Below the pieces are notes generated by a model. The model was not told the DNA's origin, searched no databases, and worked only from the letters and a program-made list of their open reading frames with translations. Position numbers and translations under genes: made by a program. 64,000 nt of DNA, taken from contig NZ_ABIZ01000001.1 in assembly GCF_000172155.1 (NCBI RefSeq), positions 434,001-498,000 on the forward strand. Direction: 5' to 3'. This DNA comes from Verrucomicrobium spinosum DSM 4136 = JCM 18804. Its GTDB lineage: Bacteria; Verrucomicrobiota; Verrucomicrobiia; Verrucomicrobiales; Verrucomicrobiaceae. Shown here piece after piece: positions 34,235-42,409 of the stretch. Position 1 is the stretch's first letter, and each line of letters opens with the position of its first letter.

Positions 34235-35740
34235 TCACCCCACAAACCGAGCCTTCAAATGCTTCAAATACGCCCCTGACTCGGTCGTCTTCCCGGTGGC
34301 GTGCTCCATGAGCTCGGCTGGGGAGAGGCAGGAGCCGGCGGCGTGGACGTTGTCGCGCAGCCACTTCAGGAGCGGGGCGTACTCGGCCTTGGTCGTGGCG
34401 TTCTTGATGGCGCGTTGTTTCATCGCTGCCGCGAAGAGCTGGGCGGCGTTGAGGTTGCCGAGGGTGTAGGTGGGGAAATAACCGAAGCCGCCCATGGACC
34501 AGTGGATGTCCTGCAGGCAGCCCTGGGCGTCGTTGGGCGGGGTGAGGCCGAAGGAGGACTCAAACTCGGCGTTCCAGGCATCGGGGATGTCGGACACCTT
34601 CAGCTTGCCGCTGAAGAGCTGACGCTCCAGGCTGAAGCGCAGCATGATGTGGAGGTCGTAGGTGGCCTCGTCCGACTCAACCCGGATGAAGGAGTACTCG
34701 GCGCGGTTCACGCCCAGCAGGAACTGGTCGAGCGTGAGCTTTTTCAGGTGCGGGAAGAGGGACACAGCGCGGGGGAACCAGCGCTCCCAGAAGGTGCGGG
34801 AGCGGCCTACGTGGTTCTCCCAGAGGCGGGACTGGGACTCGTGGATGCCGAGGGAGACGGCGCTGCCGGAGGGCAGGCCCCACTCGCCTTCTGGCAGGCC
34901 CTGGTCATAGAGGCCGTGACCGGTCTCATGGAGCACGCCGAAGAGGGAGGAGAGGAAGTCCCGCTCATCGTAGCGGGTGGTGAGGCGCACATCACCGGGG
35001 CCGAAGCCGGAGCAGAAGGGGTGCGAGGTGGTGTCGATGCGGCCAGCGTCGAAGTCGAAGCCCACGGCTTCAGCGACCTCGCGGTTCAGGATCTGCTGCT
35101 TCTCCACCGGGCAGTTGCCCAGCATGGCCTTCAGAGGGGGAGCCTCGGCGGCGGAGCGGGCGACGGCGTCCTTGGCGATCTTGGCCACGGAGGGGCGGAG
35201 GGCGGTGAAAAGCTTGTCGATGTCCTGCGCGGTGGCGTCGCGCTCATGCTGATCCAGCAGGGCGTCATAGGGCTCGTTCTTCCCGCCCCAGCGGGAGGCC
35301 ATCTCTTGGGCGAGACCCACGAGGCGCTCCAGATGCGGGGCAAAGGAGGCAAAGTCCGAAGCGGCGCGGGCCTTGGCCCAGGCGGCCTGGCCGAGGGAGA
35401 TGGCCTGGCTGTTCTGCTCCACGAGTTTCTTCGGGAGCTTCAGCGCGCGGTCCAGTTCGCGGCGCAGTTGCTCGATGTTGGCCTTCACGATGGAGGTGCG
35501 GGCTGCGGCCTGGTCGTCCACTTCGCCTTCGGCCTTTTCCAGCAGGTTCCGGAAACGACGGGAGGTGAACTGCTCATGCGCCTGGCCGCTCAACTGGGCG
35601 AGGATGCGGGAGCGGTGCTCCACGCCTTTGGGCGGCATGTAGGTTTCCTGATCCCAGCCCAACACGGCGGAGGCTCCGTGGAGCAGGGAGACTTCACGGG
35701 CGGCGGTGCACAGTTGATCGTAAGTAGAGGTGGTGAGCAT
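34235..35740 (-). CDS. M32-family metallocarboxypeptidase (Taq type)
   Basis: A 501-residue cytoplasmic carboxypeptidase. The zinc motif HETGH is at 271-275 in LHETGHGLYDQGLP, with the downstream Glu in GIHESQSRLWEN as third ligand. The N-terminal YDQLCTAAREVSLLHGASAVLGWDQETYMPP and late FSLERQLFSG and DIHWSMGGFGYFPTYTLGN are all signatures of the family. Length is normal for M32 (about 500). It removes C-terminal residues from peptides with broad specificity, so a recycling role is likely. The start ATG at 35740 is clear. It lies tail-to-head after the solenoid gene with 60 bases between them. Confidence 0.94.
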   Translation of the reverse strand: MLTTSTYDQLCTAAREVSLLHGASAVLGWDQETYMPPKGVEHRSRILAQLSGQAHEQFTSRRFRNLLEKAEGEVDDQAAARTSIVKANIEQLRRELDRALKLPKKLVEQNSQAISLGQAAWAKARAASDFASFAPHLERLVGLAQEMASRWGGKNEPYDALLDQHERDATAQDIDKLFTALRPSVAKIAKDAVARSAAEAPPLKAMLGNCPVEKQQILNREVAEAVGFDFDAGRIDTTSHPFCSGFGPGDVRLTTRYDERDFLSSLFGVLHETGHGLYDQGLPEGEWGLPSGSAVSLGIHESQSRLWENHVGRSRTFWERWFPRAVSLFPHLKKLTLDQFLLGVNRAEYSFIRVESDEATYDLHIMLRFSLERQLFSGKLKVSDIPDAWNAEFESSFGLTPPNDAQGCLQDIHWSMGGFGYFPTYTLGNLNAAQLFAAAMKQRAIKNATTKAEYAPLLKWLRDNVHAAGSCLSPAELMEHATGKTTESGAYLKHLKARFVG

Positions 35741-36058
35741 GTCGGTGGATCAGTAAATCGGTGATTCGGTCAACCAGGAGGGTCGCAGGGGTGTTTTTGG
35801 GCCCGCCGGAAGGGGACGAAGCCTAAACGTCAGCATGGATTTTTCCAAATGCAATCGGAGCCGGAGCGTGGGTGGGCCGGGAGGCAGGGAATCACAAGCA
35901 CGTGCATGCAGAACCCAGGGGGTGGTCAGTCTGGGCGGCCCAGGTCTGATACAACCAGCTCCGGGGTCTGGATCGTAGTTCCTCGTGAGGTCCGGCGGCA
36001 CCCACCCGCCGGGCTTTGTTTTTTTGCAATCATCGTTCTACCCCCCCTAGACCCCCTC
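35741..36058. other. 318-base divergent intergenic region, nothing specific seen
   Basis: Separates the divergent M32 and L,D-transpeptidase genes and should hold both promoters, but no convincing promoter, operator or RNA structure stands out. Confidence 0.4.
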
Positions 36059-37099
36059 ATGACTTTTGGCTCCCCGCCCCCTTCTTTGTCTTCTGCTTCA
36101 GGCCAGCGCCCCCCCAAGGTTTCTCCCCGAATGTGGGCAGCAACGTTCCTGGCCGGATGGGCATTGATCAGCGCCAGTTGCAGCACCACCGCACCGCGGG
36201 TGGCCACGGCTCCGCGTCCGGAGGACATGGTGCAGGATGACGTGGTCAAGTTGCAGATCCACCTCGACGGCCAGTTGTTTGGGCCCGGCATTGTGGATGG
36301 TCGTGAGGGGGAGTTCACCCGGAAGGCGCTGGCCCGCTACAACACGTCGCATGGTCTGCCGGGCGATGCTTTTCCGGATCTGGGTTCGATCGAGCCGTAC
36401 ACCACCTACACCGTCACGGCGGATGACCTGAGCAAGATCGGGGTGCAGGGCGGCAGCCCCTCCGTCGTCGTGCTTCAGAAGACGCAGCCCTATACCTCGC
36501 TGACAGAACTGCTGGCTGAGCGTTTCCACACCTCCAAGGCCTTTGTTGCCAGACTGAACCCGGGCGTGAATGTGGATGCCGCCCCGGCAGGTGCCAGCGT
36601 GACGGTGCCCAATGTGGCCCGGCCACTCTTCGTCACGGAGATTCCCGCCACCTCGAAAACCTCGCGTGTACAGGACCCGGCGCTGGCCAACCGGTTCATC
36701 GTGGTGGATCTGCGGGTGAAGATGCTGGAGGTCTATGACGCGGAAGGCGGGCCTCTCATTGCCGCCTTCCCCATCACCCCCGGATCCTCAGAACACCCTG
36801 CTCCGCAAGGGGATTGGAAGATCGTGGGCATCACCACCTTCCCCTGGTATCGCTGGGATGAAGGCGTGCTGAAGCGCGGCGAGCGTACGGAGGACTTCTA
36901 CAACCTGCCCCCTGGCCCGAACAGCCCGGTGGGCATCGTCTGGATGGGGCTCAACCGCCCTGGGGTCGGCATCCACGGCACGTCAACTCCTGAAACCATC
37001 GGCCGCTCTGGCAGCCACGGCTGCATCAGGCTCTCCAACTGGGATGCGGCGGCGTTGAGACCGCTGGTGACGGCGGGCGTGAAAGTGCGAATCCAGTGA
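36059..37099 (+). CDS. L,D-transpeptidase (YkuD domain), exported
   Basis: A 346-residue protein from the ATG at 36059; a later ATG at 36131 begins a more compact signal (MWAATFLAGWALISASC) with a possible lipobox Cys. A peptidoglycan-binding-like domain (about 65-120: VKLQIHLDGQLFGPGIVDG) and a LysM-like segment (about 135-190) precede the YkuD domain (about 215-345). The catalytic motif is SHGCIRLSN with Cys322, preceded by GIHGTS, complete for the family. It forms 3-3 or lipoprotein crosslinks in peptidoglycan. It is monocistronic and followed by an inverted-repeat element. Confidence 0.92.
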   Translation: MTFGSPPPSLSSASGQRPPKVSPRMWAATFLAGWALISASCSTTAPRVATAPRPEDMVQDDVVKLQIHLDGQLFGPGIVDGREGEFTRKALARYNTSHGLPGDAFPDLGSIEPYTTYTVTADDLSKIGVQGGSPSVVVLQKTQPYTSLTELLAERFHTSKAFVARLNPGVNVDAAPAGASVTVPNVARPLFVTEIPATSKTSRVQDPALANRFIVVDLRVKMLEVYDAEGGPLIAAFPITPGSSEHPAPQGDWKIVGITTFPWYRWDEGVLKRGERTEDFYNLPPGPNSPVGIVWMGLNRPGVGIHGTSTPETIGRSGSHGCIRLSNWDAAALRPLVTAGVKVRIQ

Positions 37100-37130
37100 G
37101 GTGGGGGGGGGAGAGTGAGTGAAGGTTTAA

Positions 37131-37327
37131 CCACAGAGGCACAGAGAACACAGAGACTGAAACTGAGGTTTAGACAGAATTAACAGAATTTACGGAATTA
37201 GGGTTCAGCTTCTGGGTGCATGTGTCAGCGCACTCTTGTTCGCAGCTTGAACCTCAATTTTGTTAATTTCGTTAATTCTGTCTAAAAAATCATTCCTCTG
37301 TGTTCTCTGTGCTTCTGTGCTTGAACC
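37131..37327. repeat. inverted-repeat element, copy 2
   Basis: Outer arms CCACAGAGGCACAGAG (37131 on) and CTCTGTGCTTCTGTG (to about 37321) enclose inner arms GTTTAGACAGAATTAACAG (37168 on) and TTAATTCTGTCTAAAA (to 37287). The inner arms equal those of copy 1 at 27387-27612. A solitary fragment CTCTGCGCCTCTGTGGC occurs at 37931 region. Confidence 0.7.
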
Positions 37328-37339
37328 GAATTTCTTACT

Positions 37340-37765
37340 TCATTCGCTGACGAAGTCGTAGAACAGGATCTTTGCGGACAGCGGCAGGAAGTCTTCCTTG
37401 GCGGCTTTCTCGTGCACGGGATGCTTGTTGTAGCGTTCCATGGCGGCTTGGTCGTCGAAGTGCATGGTCAGGCTGACGTCGAAGGTGGTATCCATGAGGG
37501 GACTGCCCTTTGGCACAGATTTGCCAACGGAAAGGCCTTTTACCTCGGGGATCTGGGCGGCGAAGCGGTGTGCCGCATCGATGATGCGCTGCTGATGCTC
37601 CTTGTTCCCCGGCTCCTTCAGCCAGATGTAGCCGGTGTGATGGATCTTGCCCTTTGTGGCCGGGCCGGGGTCGGATCCCGGCACGGCGGAGATGAGCAGT
37701 GTGAGCGCGACGACGGGGATCAGCGCCAGGAGGGACTTTTGAAGGGATTGCATTCGGGTGTTCAT
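37340..37765 (-). CDS. Dabb (stress-responsive alpha/beta barrel) domain protein, exported or anchored
   Basis: A 141-residue protein. Residues 1-28 form a signal peptide or membrane anchor (LLALIPVVALTLLISAV). The remainder is a Dabb ferredoxin-like domain: KIHHTGYIWLKEP, the long helix HQQRIIDAAHRFAAQIPEVKGLSVGK, then DVSLTMHFDDQAAMERYNKHPVHEKAAKE. Dabb proteins form dimers; some are cyclases or stress proteins, and many have no known activity. In Verrucomicrobia exported versions are common. It stands alone between repeat elements. Confidence 0.85.
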   Translation of the reverse strand: MNTRMQSLQKSLLALIPVVALTLLISAVPGSDPGPATKGKIHHTGYIWLKEPGNKEHQQRIIDAAHRFAAQIPEVKGLSVGKSVPKGSPLMDTTFDVSLTMHFDDQAAMERYNKHPVHEKAAKEDFLPLSAKILFYDFVSE

Positions 37766-37823
37766 GATGGACTCAGTCTGACACAGGCTGCTGACAACGG
37801 TATGTCAGGAGCCTAAAATTTGG

Positions 37824-37903
37824 AATGATGAATTAGGAATTATGAATGAATCATCCGAAGCTCCTCGCTTGTGGGCTGGGCAACTCATTCCTAATTCATC
37901 ATT
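37824..37903. repeat. 17-bp perfect inverted repeat
   Basis: AATGATGAATTAGGAAT (37824-37840) is repeated inverted as ATTCCTAATTCATCATT (37887-37903) with a 46-base loop. Similar AT-rich sequence lies at 12257-12350. Function unknown; possibly a small repeat family. Confidence 0.6.
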
Positions 37904-38006
37904 TCTAATTCCTAATTTTCGTTCTGTGCTCTCTGCGCCTCTGTGGCTAAATAATTGCCAATTGCCTGCGGCACGGGATGCGCTTCCTTTTCGGCTCCCC
38001 CCTGAC

Positions 38007-38813
38007 ATGAATACGATCACCCTTCACCGGTCCAACGCCACTGCCACGCTCCATCTACAGGGGGCGCATCTTGCCGCTTGGGAGCTGGGCGGGAAGCCGG
38101 TGTTGTTTCTCAGTCCCAGGGCGGTGTTTGCGCCGGGCAAGGCCATTCGAGGGGGGATTCCGGTGTGTTTTCCGTGGTTCAACGCGCATGCGACGAATCC
38201 TGACCTGCCGTCGCATGGCTTTGCCCGGACCTCGGTGTGGACGCTGAAGGAATCTGCGGGTGACTGCGCGGTGCTGGAACTGGAGTCGGACGAAAAGACG
38301 CTGGCGATGTGGCCGCATGCCTTTCTGGTGACGTATCGCCTGCAACTGCTCAGGAAAGGGTTGTTGATGGACTTCCGGGTGCAGAACACGGGCGAGTTTC
38401 CGTTCACGTTTGAGACCGCGCTGCATTCCTATTTTGCCCTTGAAGATGTGCGGCAGGCCCGTGTGGAGGGGCTGGATGGGAGGACCTATCTGGACCAGAC
38501 GGAGGAGTTCCGCCGCAAGGTTCAGGAGGGGGACGTGGTCTTCTCTGAAGAGACGGATCGTCTTTTTGTGGATTCTCCCGGACCCCTGACCCTGCGTGAG
38601 GGGCCCCGCGTGATCCGCCTCACAGGGCTGGAAGGATGGAAGAGCACCATTGTCTGGAACCCCTGGACGGAGAAGGCACGGGCGCTCAAGGATCTGGGGG
38701 AGGACCAGTGGCCCCACTTTGCGTGTGTCGAGACGGGCTGCGCTGCGGATGACGCGGTGACCCTGCCTGCGGGAGAGACCTGGCGTCTGGCCGTGGAGAT
38801 CGAGGTGGGGTGA
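38007..38813 (+). CDS. D-hexose-6-phosphate mutarotase-like (YeaD family)
   Basis: A 268-residue cytoplasmic protein from the ATG at 38007; the frame is open upstream but that part is the inverted repeat. Galactose-mutarotase fold signatures are present: GAHLAAWELGGKPVLFLSP, GIPVCFPWFNAH, PSHGFARTSVW (catalytic His region), FTFETALHSYFAL and the late catalytic Glu region HFACVETGCA. The family interconverts anomers of glucose-6-phosphate-like sugars. Length and motifs are normal. It converges with the MBL gene, the two stops being only 16 bases apart. Confidence 0.92.
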   Translation: MNTITLHRSNATATLHLQGAHLAAWELGGKPVLFLSPRAVFAPGKAIRGGIPVCFPWFNAHATNPDLPSHGFARTSVWTLKESAGDCAVLELESDEKTLAMWPHAFLVTYRLQLLRKGLLMDFRVQNTGEFPFTFETALHSYFALEDVRQARVEGLDGRTYLDQTEEFRRKVQEGDVVFSEETDRLFVDSPGPLTLREGPRVIRLTGLEGWKSTIVWNPWTEKARALKDLGEDQWPHFACVETGCAADDAVTLPAGETWRLAVEIEVG

Positions 38814-38829
38814 TCTCCTCCTCCATATC

Positions 38830-39663
38830 TCAAATCTCAAAAAGAAAGCGGCGGTCATCCGACCCATCCGCGGCGGGCCAGGAGAGCGCATTCGGGATCC
38901 AGCGCACCAGATGATCCACACCCGCCGCCTGAAAGGCCTGGACGTAGGTGGAGATGTCCTCCCTGAAATGAGCCCACACCGCCTGCTCGTAGTGAATGGG
39001 GATGACCTGCCGCGGGGTCAGCATCTTGATGGACTGAACGGCCTGCTCAGCCGTCAGGGTGAACTTGATCGCCGGGGGCAGCGGCGGCCACAGGTTCACC
39101 CCGCCCAGGTGTAATACCGCCGTGTGTACCTCGAACCGGTTGGCGACCTGACGGATCCCGTCGAAGAAGACGGTGTCTCCGGACAGGTAGAGCACCCCGT
39201 GCTTTTGCCCCTCCCACCGCAGCACGAAGCCTGAGACGTGCCGCGTGCCGGGAAGCCAGCGGGGGCCATGGAGGGCCGGTGTGGCGGTGACGCTGAGTTT
39301 GAATCCGTCGTGCCCAAAGAGCGTGGTGGTACCCCAATCCTCCAGCACGGTGACGTTGGATACTCCCTTGAGATGGTGCTTGCCGTGAGGGTTGGTGATG
39401 ACCTCCCGCGTCTGGGCGAACAAGGCCCGGCCGCCCTCGTCCAGATTGTCCACATGATGCGGATGGCTCAGCAGGATGGCGTCCAACGGGCCCAGTTCCG
39501 CCGCGGTGAGGGAGGTGCCCCGGTAGCGGGTGAGATGCAGCCCCGGCAGGCCGGTGCCGTAGCGCCTCATGCCAGTGTCCAGCACCGGATCTGTGACGAT
39601 CCTCAGGGAACCGATCTCCAGCAGCACTCCGGCGGTGGAGAGATGGGTGATGGACACTTGCAT
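38830..39663 (-). CDS. MBL-fold metal-dependent hydrolase (UlaG/NAPE-PLD-like)
   Basis: A 277-residue protein from the ATG at 39663; a TTG three codons upstream is possible. The metal motif reads SHPHHVDNLD, the HxHxD pattern with Asn where many relatives have His. Further ligands are in TPALHGPRW, LSGDTVF and PIHYEQ. Overall wording (TDPVLDTGMRR, TPRQVIPIHYE) fits the UlaG/NAPE-phospholipase-D side of the superfamily. It starts 32 bases after the DUF4331/catalase-like gene and is the last gene of the four-gene operon, so a phospholipid- or lactone-hydrolase role is attractive, but the substrate is unproven. Confidence 0.85.
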   Translation of the reverse strand: MQVSITHLSTAGVLLEIGSLRIVTDPVLDTGMRRYGTGLPGLHLTRYRGTSLTAAELGPLDAILLSHPHHVDNLDEGGRALFAQTREVITNPHGKHHLKGVSNVTVLEDWGTTTLFGHDGFKLSVTATPALHGPRWLPGTRHVSGFVLRWEGQKHGVLYLSGDTVFFDGIRQVANRFEVHTAVLHLGGVNLWPPLPPAIKFTLTAEQAVQSIKMLTPRQVIPIHYEQAVWAHFREDISTYVQAFQAAGVDHLVRWIPNALSWPAADGSDDRRFLFEI

Positions 39664-39695
39664 GGGCAGCAAATCAGAGTTGGGGAGGAGGGCTG

Positions 39696-42353
39696 TCAGC
39701 GCAGGTCTTCGCGCGCCACGGACTTCGGATCGTTGCGATCATCCCGCCAGCGGGGGTGTGGCACATGGAAGACGTAGTCGCCGTTGTAGGAGGCGACCGC
39801 TTCTGTGAAGGTCAGGGTGCCGATGGTGGTCCACTTCTGCCCGTGGACGCGCTGGGTGATGGTGGAGCGCTCGCCCACGTCCGAGACTGCCACGTCAAAT
39901 ACCAGCGGCCGCTTGGGCGTGGCATCCCCGCGGTCATACATGATGGCCAGGATCTCATCCCGGAAGTCCACGCCTTGACCTCCCACTTCGACCGTGTCCT
40001 TGGCGGTGGTGAGCCTGACGAAGCGGGGGCAGGAGGGCTTTGCCACCGGTTCTCCCGTGGTGGTGAGCTCCGCTATTTCATAGAGCTGGCGCTCCAGGGG
40101 TTGCTTGTCGGCACGCATCAGTTTCAGCGCGCTGATGATGAAGCTGAAGATGCCAGCGCCGCGCCGCCACGGGGTGACGGGTGGGGAGTTGGTCAGCACC
40201 GCCTCGCGGATGCTGTAGGTGGTGGTGCCGCCCAGATCCTCCTGGGTGATGAGGCTGGCCGTGGGGTACGCCGTCTCGTCGTGGGGGTCGGTGGTGGGGT
40301 AGAGGTTGGCGACCAGGGCGAGGGAGCGCCATTTGCCAGCGTGGGTCTCCTTGGCGGTGGTGGAGTAGCGGGCCAGGGCGAGCGCACGGCTGCCCGGTGT
40401 GAAGTAGCCGGTGTAGTTCGTCCCGGGAGGGGCGTCATTGATCTTCCATTCGCCGGAAAGGATGATGCCATTGGGGTGGAGCAGACGGCGGAAACCCTTG
40501 TGATCATCCCCCCAGCGCATCACGGCGCGCGTGCGCAGGGTGCGGCGGGAGGCGGCGAGCAGGCTGGTGACGAGACGGCCTGCGGTGATGGAATAGACGG
40601 GGAGGGGCTTTTCATTCGGCCCGCCCCAGGTGTGATAGTAGGGTTGTTGGCTCGCACCATCGCGCTGGGCGGGATCAAAGAGCTGTTTCTTCACCCCGGA
40701 GAAGGTGGAGTGGGTGAACTGGCGGTCATGCAGCGTCAGGTCCTGGTTGTTGTCCGGCAGCGCGGCATCGGCAGGCGGGCGTTTGATGCCGTGCCGCCAG
40801 CCGAGGGTATAAACGATGCCCACAAAGAGCGCGGCCAATACGCCCCCACCCAGACCGAGACGGCAGAGTTTTGAAGCCGCCTGCAGAGGCATCGAGGGAT
40901 CGTTGAGTGCGTACACTCCCCCCAGTCTCCAGAGGGTGAAGAGGACCACGACGGCGATGACGACCCGCAGCACCCGGGAACGCACCAGGAGGAAGAGCAG
41001 AGCGCCCAGGACCGCGAGCCCTGCCACCTCCACGAGCCAGAAGATCCGCCAGGTGTTGTTGGTCAGGTTGGGCCGGGCCAGCCGGGGGCGGGCGTACTCC
41101 GGCTTCTCACCCACCAGCCAGGGAGCGGCAAAGTAGGGGAACTCCCTGGAGAAGGGTTTCAGGGAAAACTGCTCCAGCTGACCCTGGGGGTTCCGCTGGG
41201 GCTCGCCCGTGGCCGGATTGATGCGGTACTCCCCGTCGTTCATGGTCACGCGCGGGTAGCGGTTGTCATCTGTGTAGGAGGCCTCCCAGAGCTGGGCGTC
41301 ACCTGCCAGGGCGGTGAGGGCGGCCACGTCATCTGTGAGCACGCGGCCGTTGGGGAAGTGAGTGGGCCGGCTCCGCGAAAAGATCAGCACATCCGGCATG
41401 GCGTCATAGGGGCGCCGGGCGAAGAGCGGGGAGAGGAAAGTACGGTTGATGTCCTCCATGATGGTGGGCGTATTGTGGCGGCGGTTGATGTCGGCCACAT
41501 GCCTGGAGGGCGGCAGGAAGTTGAGCGCGTCAAAGCGGGGCAGTTGGGTGCGCTGGGAGCGGCCCACGTGGTCGATCTGCTTCCCGTCCTTCGTGGTGGT
41601 GGCCCAGACAAGAAAGTCCCGCTGTTGAGGCGCGAACCGGTTGAGCGGGATGCTCACTACGATGCCAATGACGTTCGTACGGAAGAAGCGCGGGAAGATG
41701 AAGGGGTCATCGAACACCCCGGTGCGGACGTTGATCTCCCCGTCCCGGTAGGGGGCGTTGACGACGGGGCCTCCGGTGGGCAGGCCGCTGATCTTGAAGT
41801 TGGCGGGGTCCATGCTGCCGTCATTGTTCAGCGTGAACTCCAGCTCGACTTCCGGGGAGATGTCATCGGGCTGCAGGATGGTGGCCCCGTAGCGCTCACG
41901 GTCGGCCACGGAGTTGAAGCCGAGCTGCGCATTGAGGTCCATGAAGACATTGTAGCGGTGGCTCTTCAGGTTCAGCGGCCGGGGTTGCGTGTGCTTGTAC
42001 TTGGGCGCTGCGGGATCGCCGCCGTTCATGGCAGACAACTGGGTGCCCACCATCACGAGGTTCCGCTTCTGGGCGTCCACCTGATCCTTGGGCACCTCCT
42101 CAAGTCTGCCGAGGGAGGGGAAGACGCAGAGGCTCACGATGAGGTTCTTCGCCTCCGGCAGGGCGGGGTTTTGATCCTTGTCCAGATAGATGTGGAGGTC
42201 TGTGATGCGCGGCTCGCCATCCTTGGGAGGGTTCAGCGCATTGAGGTCCAGCGGGTCGGCATGGTCAGAGGCAAGGGCCGGCCCCCAGCTGGGGAGGAGG
42301 CACAGCGCGATGAGTGCGGCGACGGCGCGGCGGAAGCCGGTGGGCGATGTCAT
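39696..42353 (-). CDS. DUF4331-like / membrane / catalase-related fusion protein
   Basis: An 885-residue protein from the ATG at 42353, which gives a signal peptide (1-28, ending ALA). The N-terminal region (about 29-420) has ASDHADPLDLNAL and ITDLHIYLDKDQ plus FFRTNVIGIVVSIPLN, as in DUF4331 proteins. Three hydrophobic helices follow (about 431-525). The C-terminal region (about 560-885) aligns by eye with catalase-related proteins: RLLHPNG (His626, the distal-His position), YFTPGSRALALARYST, and a tail FHVPHPRWRDDRNDP like the end of SrpA-type catalases. I do not see the usual Asn in GNN or a clear proximal Tyr, so heme binding is uncertain. Operon member 3, 56 bases after the GMC/patatin gene. 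Confidence 0.75.
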   Translation of the reverse strand: MTSPTGFRRAVAALIALCLLPSWGPALASDHADPLDLNALNPPKDGEPRITDLHIYLDKDQNPALPEAKNLIVSLCVFPSLGRLEEVPKDQVDAQKRNLVMVGTQLSAMNGGDPAAPKYKHTQPRPLNLKSHRYNVFMDLNAQLGFNSVADRERYGATILQPDDISPEVELEFTLNNDGSMDPANFKISGLPTGGPVVNAPYRDGEINVRTGVFDDPFIFPRFFRTNVIGIVVSIPLNRFAPQQRDFLVWATTTKDGKQIDHVGRSQRTQLPRFDALNFLPPSRHVADINRRHNTPTIMEDINRTFLSPLFARRPYDAMPDVLIFSRSRPTHFPNGRVLTDDVAALTALAGDAQLWEASYTDDNRYPRVTMNDGEYRINPATGEPQRNPQGQLEQFSLKPFSREFPYFAAPWLVGEKPEYARPRLARPNLTNNTWRIFWLVEVAGLAVLGALLFLLVRSRVLRVVIAVVVLFTLWRLGGVYALNDPSMPLQAASKLCRLGLGGGVLAALFVGIVYTLGWRHGIKRPPADAALPDNNQDLTLHDRQFTHSTFSGVKKQLFDPAQRDGASQQPYYHTWGGPNEKPLPVYSITAGRLVTSLLAASRRTLRTRAVMRWGDDHKGFRRLLHPNGIILSGEWKINDAPPGTNYTGYFTPGSRALALARYSTTAKETHAGKWRSLALVANLYPTTDPHDETAYPTASLITQEDLGGTTTYSIREAVLTNSPPVTPWRRGAGIFSFIISALKLMRADKQPLERQLYEIAELTTTGEPVAKPSCPRFVRLTTAKDTVEVGGQGVDFRDEILAIMYDRGDATPKRPLVFDVAVSDVGERSTITQRVHGQKWTTIGTLTFTEAVASYNGDYVFHVPHPRWRDDRNDPKSVAREDLR

Positions 42354-42409
42354 GAGAAGGCAGGGTTCAGTCTGTAAATGAAGGGGTGGTGACGGTGCGG
42401 GGGCGGGGT

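Noticed and set aside
34301-35764. 487-residue plus-strand open frame
   Set aside because: Antisense shadow of the clear M32 carboxypeptidase gene, Gly/Val-rich and without domains.
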